The notes under the pieces are model-generated. The model did no database searches. It saw only the letters and a program-made list of their open reading frames with translations, and had not been told where the DNA came from. Below are positions 1 through 10,010 of a DNA stretch of 64,000 nucleotides, piece by piece. The translations under genes were made by a program, and so were the position numbers. Location: the NCBI RefSeq assembly GCF_000280925.3, contig NZ_CP012109.1, positions 5,662,501 to 5,726,500 of the forward strand. The letters are read 5' to 3'. Source of the DNA: Myxococcus hansupus. GTDB taxonomy: Bacteria > Myxococcota > Myxococcia > Myxococcales > Myxococcaceae. Within the stretch, counting starts at the first letter, position 1. Each line of letters begins with the position of its first letter.

Positions 1-1
1 C

Positions 2-871
2 CTGCTCGTCGGCCTGCTCGCCGCGAGCACGGTGAATCTGTTCGTCGAGTCCGCCATTTCTCCCGTGCCCAACGGGGGCTCGTCCACCCGTGCACCCACA
101 CAGCCGCGGCGCAACGACTCCGCGTTGGCGATGCTGGATATGGAGCGCCTGTCGCGGCTGACGGGCATCAAGCTTCCCGAGCCCGAGCCCGACGTGCTGG
201 AGCCCAACGGCGGCGGCGCGACGGCGGAGGTGGACCCCAACGCCGCGCCGGTGAAGAGCGGCCTGCGCGTGAAGCTGCTCGGCACGCTGGTGGCGAGCAA
301 CCCCGACTGGTCCTTCGCCTCCATCCAGGACATGGTGACGCAGCGTTCGCAGACCTTCATGGTGGGCAACACCCTGCAGGGCGCCACCGTGGAGAACATC
401 GAGCGCGAGCGCGTCATCATCATCAACGGCGGCCGCCGCGAGTTCATCGACGGCAACCCGGGTGACGGCGCCTTCGTGCCGCCCTCGCCGCCGGTGGCCC
501 AGGCCAACACCGCGCCGCCCAGCGATGGCAGCGGCATCCGCGCCACCAGCGAGAACGAGTACGAAGTCCCTCGCGCCGAAATCGACAAGACGCTCAACAA
601 CCTCAATCAGGTCGCCATGCAGGCGCGCATCGTGCCCGCGTTCAAGGACGGTCAGGCGGTGGGCTTCAAGCTCTTCTCCATCCGTCCGGACTCCATCTAT
701 TCCAAGATTGGCGTCCAGAATGGCGATGTCATCCGTCGCATCAACGGATTTGACCTCAACAGCCCGGAGAAGGCGCTGGAGGTCTATTCGAAGATGAAGG
801 ACGCAGCCCGCATCGAGATCGAGATCGAGCGCAACGGTGCGCCGATCCGCAAGTCGTACAACGTTCGTTAA
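2..871 (+). CDS. gspC: Type II secretion protein GspC, 5' end missing
   Basis: Inner-membrane clamp protein that links the T2SS platform to the GspD secretin. The frame is open from the first base of the window and begins in a hydrophobic stretch (LLVGLLAAS), which is probably the end of the N-terminal membrane anchor; the true start lies upstream. A Pro-rich linker follows, then an HR-like domain (LLGTLVASNPDW, frame position about 85-150). A C-terminal PDZ domain covers roughly the last 90 residues (FSIRPDSIYSKIGVQNGDVI). It is the first visible gene of the gsp operon, 25 nt before gspD. The PDZ plus HR architecture and gspD adjacency make the call firm. Confidence 0.9.
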   Translation: MLVGLLAASTVNLFVESAISPVPNGGSSTRAPTQPRRNDSALAMLDMERLSRLTGIKLPEPEPDVLEPNGGGATAEVDPNAAPVKSGLRVKLLGTLVASNPDWSFASIQDMVTQRSQTFMVGNTLQGATVENIERERVIIINGGRREFIDGNPGDGAFVPPSPPVAQANTAPPSDGSGIRATSENEYEVPRAEIDKTLNNLNQVAMQARIVPAFKDGQAVGFKLFSIRPDSIYSKIGVQNGDVIRRINGFDLNSPEKALEVYSKMKDAARIEIEIERNGAPIRKSYNVR

Positions 872-896
872 TCATCTCCGTAGCGCCCGCTCCTCC

Positions 897-3508
897 ATGA
901 AGACGCTCCCGTCCTGGATGCTCTGCCTGTGCCTCGCGTTCGCCATTCCCGCGCAGGCGCAGCGTCGCTCACCGCCCACCGGTAACCCCGGCGAGCGGAC
1001 GATCACCCCTCAGGCCTCTGGCGCCACTGGCGACAACGGGGCCAACGCGGGTTCCCGCCGCACGACGCCCACGTGCGAAGAGGCCCGGCGCAATGCCCGC
1101 TACGGCATCTACTTCGACAAGGTGGAGATCGAAAAGCTGGTCCAGACGGTGGCGGACGCCACCTGCCGCACCTTCATCCTTCCGGAGAACGTGCGCGGGA
1201 AGATCTCCATCATCGGCCCCGAGAATGGCCGGGTGGAGGTCAACGCGGACGCCTTCTACTCCGCCTTCCTCGCCTCGCTCGACGCCAACGGGCTCGCCGT
1301 CTACCAGTACGGCCGGTTCATGAAGATCGTCGACAAGCGCTCGGCGAAGCAGAACCCCATTCCGACCATCGTCGAGGACGGCGAGCCGTACACGACGAAC
1401 GAGCAGATGGTGACGAAGCTGTTCCGCGTGCAGAACGTGGAAGTGGAGCCGCTGCGCGGCGTGCTCCAGCAGTTGGTGTCCAAGGACGGCGACACCATCC
1501 CGTATCCGCCGGACACCATCATCGTCAACGACGTGGGCTCCAACATCCACCGCCTGGAGCGCATCATCCACCAGTTGGATACGCGCGCGGCCAGCGACGA
1601 GATGCGCATCATCCAGGTGCAGTACGCCTCCGCGCAGGACGTGGCCAACACGGTGCAGCGCCTCTTCGAGGCGAAGGGTGGCGCGCGTCCCGGCCAGCCC
1701 GCGGGCCGCAACGTGAACCCCGCCGGCACGCCGCAGCCGCCGGCCCAGGCGGGCCCGGGCCAGGAAGGCTCCTCGGGCGGTCCGGTGACGCTGTCGCAGA
1801 TCATCCCGGACGAGCGCACCAACAAGCTCATCATTGTCGCCAGCCCCGCGGCCTTCGGCCGCATCCAGGACATCGTCGGGCAGATTGACATCCCCACCAG
1901 CGGTGGCGGGCGCATCAACGTCTACTACCTGGAGAACGCGAACTCGGAGGAGCTGGCCAGCACGCTCCAGTCGCTGGCCCAGGGCACCGGCAGCGGCGCC
2001 CCCCGTGGCCGCACGCCCACGCCGCAGCGTCCTCCGGGCGCGCCGGGCGGCGTCGCCACCACGCAGGCCGCCGAGCTGTTCAGCGGCGAGGTGAAGATTT
2101 CGGCCGACAAGGGCAGCAACTCGCTGGTCATCGTCGCCAGCGCGGCGGACTACAAGAACATCGTCCAGGTCATCCAGCAGCTCGACAAGCCGCGCCGCCA
2201 GGTGTTCGTGGAGGCCGTCATCATGGAGGTCAACCTGGACCGCAACGCGCGGCTCGGCATGAACCTCCACAGCGGCTTCAGCCTGAGCACGGAGAACGGC
2301 CCGGTGCCCGGCCTCATCGGCACCAACACCTCCGGCAACGGTCTGCCGCCCTCGCTGTCGCTCACCAGCCTGGCCTCGTACGGCGGCTTCCTCGCCGGTA
2401 TCCAGGGCCCCGCCATCCCCGCGCTGGAGCGGCTGGGCATCCCGGCCTTCGGCGTGGTGCTGCACGCCATGCAGCAGAGCTCCGACGTGAACGTGCTCTC
2501 CACGCCGCACATCCTCACCAGCGACAACGAGGAAGCGGAAATCACGGTGGGCCAGAACGTGCCCTTCCAGTCCGGCTTCGCCCCGTCCGCGCTGGGCGGC
2601 CTGGCCGGCGGCCTGGGTGGCGGTGCGGGCGGCGGCGCGGGTGGCCTGCTGGGCGGCCTGGGCGGTCTGGGCGGCGGTCTGGGACTCGGCTCGTTCTTCG
2701 CGCCCATCACCCGTCAGAACGTGGAGTTGAAGCTGACGGTGAAGCCGCAGATCAACGAGAGCGACTACATCCGCCTGGTCATCAATCAGCAGACGGAGGA
2801 AATCGCGTCCAGCGACCCGGTGCTCGGCCCGACGACGTCCCGCCGCAGCGCGAAGACGACGGTCATCGCCCGGGACCAGGAGACGCTGGTGATTGGCGGC
2901 ATCATGCAGGACCGCACGCTGGAGAGCGTCTCCAAGGTGCCCCTGCTGGGTGACATCCCCCTGCTCGGCCACTTCTTCCGCGACACCACGCGCCGCAAGA
3001 CGAAGACGAACCTGCTGCTCTTCCTGACGCCCTACATCATCCGTGGGCCGGAGGACTTCCGCGTCATCTTCGAGCGCAAGATGAAGGAGCGTCAGCAGTT
3101 CGTGGAGCAGTTCTACGGCCAGGTTCCCGGGTACGACGTGGCGGTGGACTTCACCCGCAAGCCCGGCCCGCTGTCGCGCATGGGCCAGAAGGTGACGCAG
3201 GAGGAGAACCGCGCGGAGAACGGCGGCCCGGGGACCGCGGGCGAGCGCGTCATCACGCCCACGTCTCCCTCGTCGAGCAGCCCGGGGGCCGTGCCCTCGA
3301 ACCAGCGGCAGGCGCCCGCGACCGACGTGTATCAGGGTGGACCCGCGGTGCGGGAAGGCATGCCGCCTCCGGATGGTTCGGAAGAACCAGTGCCCGCCGC
3401 GCCCGCACCGCAGAACTTCGAGCAGCCCCCTCCCGAGGCCATCCAGGTCCCGCAGGAGGGTGATGTCGAGCGCCTGCGCATCCAGCCGGACGTTGGGGAC
3501 CAGACGCC

Positions 3509-3512
<4 letters not shown>
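897..3512 (+). CDS. gspD: Type II secretion secretin GspD
   Basis: Outer-membrane secretin that forms the T2SS exit channel. I start at ATG 897 because it begins a clean Sec signal peptide (MKTLPSWMLC to AQAQ). The product is 871 aa. N-domains (N0 about residues 65-145, then repeated KH-like N1-N3) contain the usual VQYASAQDVANTVQRL-type repeats. The secretin core starts near residue 433 (RQVFVEAVIMEVN) and ends with VPLLGDIPLLGHFFR near 690. Two oddities: a Gly/Leu-rich insertion at about residues 562-600 inside the secretin core, and a Pro-rich C-terminal tail of about 150 residues that could be a pilotin-binding region. It overlaps gspE by four bases (ATGA). Confidence 0.97.
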
Positions 3513-5323
<1,811 letters not shown>

Positions 5324-5363
5324 CCGACAGCTCCTCCCTGCGAGGAGCCGGGGTTCCTGAACC

Positions 5364-6620
5364 ATGCCGGTCTTCGAGTACAGAGGTCTCAATTCCGCGG
5401 GCAAGCAGATCAAGGGCTTGCTCGAGGCGGACTCGCCCAAGACGCTGCGGTCCAAGCTGCGCGCCGACGGCATCTTCCTCACCGACGTGCTCGCCCAGGC
5501 CGAGGGCAGCCGCTCCGCCGTGTCCAAGGGCGCCAACGCCGCGCTGGCGGCGCGCGACATCGACCTGCGCAAGCTGGGCCGCGGCCGCGTCAACACGGAC
5601 GACGTGGCCATCTTCACCCGGCAGCTCTCCACGCTGCTGGGCGCGGGCGTCACGCTGGTGGAGTCGCTCAGCGCGCTGGTGGACCAGGTGGAGAAGGAGC
5701 GCTTCAAGCGCGCCCTCTCCGACATCAAGCAGCGCGTGAATGAAGGCTCGTCCCTGGCGGACGCCCTGGGCCAGCACCCCAAAATCTTCCCCAGCATCTA
5801 CGTGAACATGGTGCGCGCGGGCGAGGCCTCGGGCGCGCTGGACGCGGTGCTCACGCGCCTGGCGGACTTCACGGAGAACCAGGCCCGGCTGCAGCAGAAG
5901 ATTCTCAGCACCATGCTCTACCCCGCCATCATGATGCTGGTGGGCGGCGGCATCCTCGTGGCCCTCATGGTCTTCGTGGTGCCGAAGGTGACGAAGATTT
6001 TCGAGACGATGAAGGCCACGCTGCCGCTCAGCACGCGCATCCTCATCGCCTCCAGCAACTTCTTCCAGGCCTGGTGGTTCCTGCTGATGCCGGCGATGGT
6101 CGTCGCCGTCATGCTCTTCATCCGCTGGACGAAGAGCGCCTCCGGCAAGCCGAAGTGGGACCGCTTCACGCTCAAGGCCCCCGTGGTGGGCAACCTGGTG
6201 CGCCTGCTGTCCATCTCCCGCTTCGCCCGGACGCTGTCCACGCTGCTCAAGAGCGGCGTCCCGCTGCTGGCCGCCATGGACATCGTCAAGGCCATCATGA
6301 CGAACACCGTGCTGGCCGAAGTGGTGGAGAAGGCCCGCGACTCCATCCGCGAGGGCGAAAGCATCGCCAACCCGCTGAAGCGCTCCGGGGAGTTCCCGCC
6401 GCTGGTGTACCACATGGTCGCCATTGGCGAGCGCTCCGGCCAGTTGGAGGAGATGCTCACCAGCGTGGCGGACAACTACGAGACGCAGGTGAACGTGCGC
6501 ATCAGCGCCCTCACCTCGCTGCTCGAGCCCCTCCTCATCGTGGTGATGGGCGCGGTGATTGCATTCGTCGCGCTCTCCATCCTGATGCCGATTCTGCAGG
6601 TGAACTCGGCCATCCGGTGA
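5364..6620 (+). CDS. gspF: Type II secretion inner-membrane protein GspF
   Basis: Polytopic platform protein that couples the GspE motor to pseudopilin insertion. It is 418 aa, normal for GspF, and begins MPVFEYRGLNSAGKQIKG as the family does. Two T2SSF domains are visible (about residues 80-205 and 285-405). Three hydrophobic segments are visible, near residues 185-210 (MLYPAIMMLVGGGILVALMV), 230-250 and 385-410. Each half carries the family's GE.SG/GERSGQLEEML motif. It lies 40 nt after gspE and precedes a small membrane ORF and gspG. Confidence 0.95.
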   Translation: MPVFEYRGLNSAGKQIKGLLEADSPKTLRSKLRADGIFLTDVLAQAEGSRSAVSKGANAALAARDIDLRKLGRGRVNTDDVAIFTRQLSTLLGAGVTLVESLSALVDQVEKERFKRALSDIKQRVNEGSSLADALGQHPKIFPSIYVNMVRAGEASGALDAVLTRLADFTENQARLQQKILSTMLYPAIMMLVGGGILVALMVFVVPKVTKIFETMKATLPLSTRILIASSNFFQAWWFLLMPAMVVAVMLFIRWTKSASGKPKWDRFTLKAPVVGNLVRLLSISRFARTLSTLLKSGVPLLAAMDIVKAIMTNTVLAEVVEKARDSIREGESIANPLKRSGEFPPLVYHMVAIGERSGQLEEMLTSVADNYETQVNVRISALTSLLEPLLIVVMGAVIAFVALSILMPILQVNSAIR

Positions 6621-6631
6621 GGTGCGGTGGA

Positions 6632-6787
6632 ATGATGAACGACATGGCGGACCGTTGGATTCAGCGCGTCACCCTGGCGGCCATGGTCGCCATGGCGGCG
6701 GCGCTGCTCACCGTGGGAGCCCGTCTGTACGGTCCCCAGCAGCCGCGCCCGCCCACCGGGGCGTCGGACAGCGTCCGGACGCCCTGA
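6632..6787 (+). CDS. Small single-pass membrane protein in the gsp operon
   Basis: A 51-residue ORF between gspF and gspG, starting ATGATG only 12 nt after the gspF stop. One hydrophobic segment (about residues 13-31, LAAMVAMAAALLTVGARL) is followed by a short Pro-rich tail. It has no prepilin cleavage motif and no similarity I can name. Its position and membrane segment suggest an accessory subunit of the inner-membrane platform, but that is inference. Many gsp operons have no gene here, so it may be lineage-specific. It could also be non-coding; the in-frame start placed right behind gspF argues for translation. Confidence 0.55.
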   Translation: MMNDMADRWIQRVTLAAMVAMAAALLTVGARLYGPQQPRPPTGASDSVRTP

Positions 6788-6850
6788 CAAGAAGACATGA
6801 GAACCCGAGGGTGGCCTGCCAGAAAGTCACCCAGGATGGAGAGGACACAC

Positions 6851-7276
6851 ATGCGCCAGAGCCAGAAGCAGCAGAGGAAGCAGCGCCGCAACCGCGGCAT
6901 GACGCTCATCGAAATCATGGTGGTCATCACCATCCTCGGCCTCATCGCCGCCGCGGTGGGTGTGGCCGTCATCCCGCAGCTCGAGGCCGCGCGCAGGGAC
7001 CGCGCCGCGCTGGACATCAAGAACATCCAGGGCGCGATGAAGCTCTACTACACGAAGAAGGGGAAGTACCCGGACACGGCCTCGGGCCTGCAGGCGCTGG
7101 TGGAGGCGCAGGCGCTCGAGCAGATGCCCAAGGACCCCTGGAACAACGACTACGTGTACATCAACGAGGGCGGCAAGCCCGTCATCATCTCCTACGGCGC
7201 GGACGGCGCGTCCGGTGGCGAGGGCAACGACGCGGACATTTCGTCCGCGGACACGGCGGGCTCCGCCAGGAAGTAG
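6851..7276 (+). CDS. gspG: Major pseudopilin GspG
   Basis: Major pseudopilin of the T2SS. I choose ATG 6851 because a good ribosome-binding site (GGAGAGG) lies seven bases upstream; an earlier in-frame start at 6797 has none. The 141-aa product has a basic leader and the prepilin cleavage motif G-MTLIE, with Glu at position 5 of the mature protein, then a hydrophobic helix. The soluble C-terminal domain has the GspG signature: YYTKKGKYPDTASGLQALV, then DPWNNDYVY and SYGADGASGGEG, the calcium-binding end of the fold. Cleavage would need a GspO/PilD peptidase, not encoded in this window. Confidence 0.96.
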   Translation: MRQSQKQQRKQRRNRGMTLIEIMVVITILGLIAAAVGVAVIPQLEAARRDRAALDIKNIQGAMKLYYTKKGKYPDTASGLQALVEAQALEQMPKDPWNNDYVYINEGGKPVIISYGADGASGGEGNDADISSADTAGSARK

Positions 7277-7316
7277 CGAAGAAGTCGCGCGCGCCACGCG
7301 TTGACAGGGCTTGGGC

Positions 7317-7769
7317 ATGAACGAGCACGACGCCAATGCATCCCCGACGCCCTCGACGACCGAGGGGACGAACCGCCGCCAGCGCCTGGGGCGGTTCCTC
7401 CTGGTCTCCGTCTTCCTGGCCGCCACGGGGCTCGCCTTCACTCTCGTCTACGTGACGGAGGACCGGACGCTGGAAACCTCCCAGCGCCGGGCCCGCACGG
7501 ACATCCGCAAGCTGGAGGGCATGTTCAAGTCCCACCACCGGCTGATGGGCCGCTTCCCCTCGAAGGAAGAGGGCTTCACCCCGCTCATCCAGGCCCGCAT
7601 CCTGGACCGCGTGCCGGAGGACCCCTGGGGCCACCCGTACGTGTACTGGATGAACGGCGAGGCGGGCGCGGTCGTCTCCTACGGCGCGGATGGCAAGCCG
7701 GGCGGCAGCGGGCTCGACGCGGACCTGAGCAGCGGCGGCGTGCTGGCCGCGGGGTGGGACCAGCCATGA
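7317..7769 (+). CDS. GspG-like protein without a prepilin motif
   Basis: A 150-aa protein whose C-terminal half closely parallels GspG next door: LEGMFKSHHRLMGRFPSKEEGFTPLI, DPWGHPYVYW, SYGADGKPGGSGLDADLSS. Its N-terminus is different: a polar 25-residue start, then RRQRLGRFLLVSVFLAATGL as an ordinary membrane anchor. There is no G-F/M-TLIE cleavage site and no Glu5. So it looks like a duplicated GspG whose pilin leader was replaced by a plain transmembrane anchor. Its stop overlaps the gspH start (ATGA). A role as a non-polymerising regulator or adaptor of the pseudopilus is inference. Confidence 0.8.
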   Translation: MNEHDANASPTPSTTEGTNRRQRLGRFLLVSVFLAATGLAFTLVYVTEDRTLETSQRRARTDIRKLEGMFKSHHRLMGRFPSKEEGFTPLIQARILDRVPEDPWGHPYVYWMNGEAGAVVSYGADGKPGGSGLDADLSSGGVLAAGWDQP

Positions 7770-8491
7770 GCCGCCTTCCCCGCTCGCGGCGCGCGCAGCG
7801 CGGCCTGACGCTCATCGAAATCTCCATCGCCATCATCATCGTCGCCATCCTGTTCTCCGCGGCGGTGATGGGCATTGGCTCCATCACCGGCGCGAAGGCC
7901 AAGGGCAGCGCGGGTGAACTGGCGGGCCTCATCCGCTCGCTCTACGACTCGGCGGCGCTGCGCGGCCAGACGTGCCGCCTGGTGTTCGAGATTCCCGACC
8001 CCAAGAGCGAGGAGCCCACGCGCTACCACGCCGAATGCGCCGAGGGCGGCATCACCACCTCGCGCGACCGCGACGAGATGCTCCGCGCGGACAACACCGA
8101 GCGCGAGCGCGCGGCGCGCAACAAGGGCAGCGGGCGCGACGAGCGGCGCAACTACCTGTCGTCGGGCGGCATTGGCACCAACGCGCCCAGCGCCCAGGAG
8201 CTGCTGGAGGGCGAAAAGCTGCGCGTGGAGAACGCGTCCCGATACTCCGCGTACACGTCCGAGGAGGTCCCCTCGCGCCAGTTGCCCCCGGACGTGAAGG
8301 TGTCCGTGTGGACGCGCAACCAGCGTGAGCCGGTGGAGAGCGGCGTGGCGTACCTCTACTTCTTCCCGCAGGGCTACACGGAGAAGGCCTACGTGTACGT
8401 GCAGCAGGGAGACAACGTCTGGACGCTGGACGTGTCACCCCTCACCGGCAAGGTGAACATCGTCGCCGAGGCGCTGGAGGTGCCGCGATGA
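7766..8491 (+). CDS. gspH: Minor pseudopilin GspH
   Basis: Minor pseudopilin of the T2SS tip complex. The start ATG overlaps the previous stop. The 241-aa product has a short basic leader, then the cleavage motif G-LTLIE (residues about 18-22) and a hydrophobic helix. The C-terminal region, with ALRGQTCRLVFEIPDP and a long charged, disordered-looking middle (ERERAARNKGSGRDERR), is larger than the typical GspH of about 170 aa. It sits in the usual G-H-I-J-K order, and its stop overlaps the gspI start. The name rests on order plus the pseudopilin leader; sequence similarity to enterobacterial GspH is weak. Confidence 0.88.
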   Translation: MSRLPRSRRAQRGLTLIEISIAIIIVAILFSAAVMGIGSITGAKAKGSAGELAGLIRSLYDSAALRGQTCRLVFEIPDPKSEEPTRYHAECAEGGITTSRDRDEMLRADNTERERAARNKGSGRDERRNYLSSGGIGTNAPSAQELLEGEKLRVENASRYSAYTSEEVPSRQLPPDVKVSVWTRNQREPVESGVAYLYFFPQGYTEKAYVYVQQGDNVWTLDVSPLTGKVNIVAEALEVPR

Positions 8492-9336
8492 AGCGCAACC
8501 GCGGGTTCACGCTGTTGGAGGTGGTGGTGGCGCTCGCCATCCTCGGGCTGGCGCTGATGGCCATCTTCGACCTCAACGCCGGCGCGGTGTCCAACCACGT
8601 CTACACCAAGCGCCTCACCGTGGCGTCGCTGCTGGCCCGCTCGAAGATGACGGACCTGGAGCAGGACCTCTACGACGACGGCTTCAGCCTGGATGACAAG
8701 GAGGAGTCCGGGGACTTCTCCGACGAGGGCTGGACGCAGTTCAAGTGGCGCGCGCGCATCATCGCCCCCAAGGCGGAGGGCGTGACGCCCGAGCAGCTCA
8801 TCGGCGCCATCTTCAACCTGCCCATTGGCGACAACTCCGGGGGAGATCCGCTGGCTGGCATCGCGGGGCTCTTCGGCGGCGGCGCGGGTGGTAAGGACGG
8901 CGCGGCTGCCGGTGGGCCCCAGGCCGCGGGGCTGGGCGGCATGGGCGGCGCGGCCATGGGCATGGCGCAGCCCATGTTCACGCAGATGATCGAGCAGATC
9001 ACCCAGACGGTCCGCGAGGTGCACCTCACCGTCTACTGGCAGGAAGGCACCCAGGTGGAGAGCATCGACCTGGTGACACACGTGGTGTCGCTCGGCCCGG
9101 GCTCGGACCGCAACGGCGGCGCCGCCGCGGCGCAGGGTGGCGGCTCCGACAACGTGTGGGTGACGCAGGACGGACGGCCCGTGCCCAACCCCCGGCCCGG
9201 CCCCAACGGCATCATGCTGGACCCCGCGACGGGGCAGCCTTTGCGCCGCATGGGTGACGCGCAGCAGGACATCAACAGCCGCCGGGGCGGCGGCAACATC
9301 GGCATGAACCCGCTGGGCGGACAGAGGAACCAATGA
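8488..9336 (+). CDS. gspI: Minor pseudopilin GspI, enlarged
   Basis: Minor pseudopilin that nucleates the pseudopilus tip with GspJ and GspK. Canonical leader RNRGFTLLEVVVALAILG with Glu5. The product is 282 aa, more than twice the usual 120-130. The extra mass is a Gly/Ala/Met-rich insertion (about residues 130-160) in the globular domain, and a Gly/Asn/Pro-rich C-terminal tail (about 205-282) after the final strand HLTVYWQEGTQVESIDLVTHV. Start and stop both overlap the neighbouring genes by ATGA, so the operon is tightly coupled. Confidence 0.93.
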   Translation: MKRNRGFTLLEVVVALAILGLALMAIFDLNAGAVSNHVYTKRLTVASLLARSKMTDLEQDLYDDGFSLDDKEESGDFSDEGWTQFKWRARIIAPKAEGVTPEQLIGAIFNLPIGDNSGGDPLAGIAGLFGGGAGGKDGAAAGGPQAAGLGGMGGAAMGMAQPMFTQMIEQITQTVREVHLTVYWQEGTQVESIDLVTHVVSLGPGSDRNGGAAAAQGGGSDNVWVTQDGRPVPNPRPGPNGIMLDPATGQPLRRMGDAQQDINSRRGGGNIGMNPLGGQRNQ

Positions 9337-10007
9337 TGCGCCGCCACACGCGAGGCTTCACGTTGATGGAGGTCATGGTCGCCGTGGCCATCACCGCGCT
9401 CATGGGCACGGTGGTCGCCATGGCCTTCCAGACGGGCCTGACGGCGAAGGAGACGGTGGAGGTGGACGCGGACCGCTACCGCCAGGTGCGGGTGGCCATG
9501 AACCGCATGGGCCGCGAGATTGGCTCCGCCTTCGTCAGCGACCGGTACGACACCACGCGCTTCCGGGACCAGAACGACCGGCCCACCAACTTCGTGGGCA
9601 AGCGCGACCGGCTGCTGTTCACCACGTTCGCGCACCAGCGCCTGTACACGGACGTGAAGGAGTCCGACCAGGCCATCGTCGAGTACTTCGTGGAGGCGGC
9701 GGCGGACCGGCAGGCCAACGGCCGACTGGACCTCAAGCGGCGCGTCAACGCGAACATCGACGAGCGCATGGAAGAGGGCGGCCATGTGGACGTGCTCTTC
9801 GAAGGCGTGAAGGAGCTGGAGTTCGCCTACTGGGATTCGGACAAGAAGGAATGGGATGACGAGTGGGACACCCGGCGCTCGGAGCGGAAGACGATTCTGC
9901 CCACCCGGGTGCGCGTGACGGTGGTGGCCGTGGACGAAACCGGCAAGGAGGCCCGTTACGTCACCCAGGCCCGAATCATGCTCAACACCGAGCTGCCGAG
10001 GTACTGA
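9333..10007 (+). CDS. gspJ: Minor pseudopilin GspJ
   Basis: Minor pseudopilin partner of GspI and GspK. Leader TRGFTLMEVMVAVAI with the conserved Glu5 and a hydrophobic helix to about residue 30. The globular region has the family's MNRMGREIGSAFVS and DVLFEGVKELEFAYWD segments. Length 224 aa is normal. The start overlaps the gspI stop, and gspK follows after three bases. Confidence 0.94.
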   Translation: MMRRHTRGFTLMEVMVAVAITALMGTVVAMAFQTGLTAKETVEVDADRYRQVRVAMNRMGREIGSAFVSDRYDTTRFRDQNDRPTNFVGKRDRLLFTTFAHQRLYTDVKESDQAIVEYFVEAAADRQANGRLDLKRRVNANIDERMEEGGHVDVLFEGVKELEFAYWDSDKKEWDDEWDTRRSERKTILPTRVRVTVVAVDETGKEARYVTQARIMLNTELPRY

Positions 10008-10010
10008 GCC

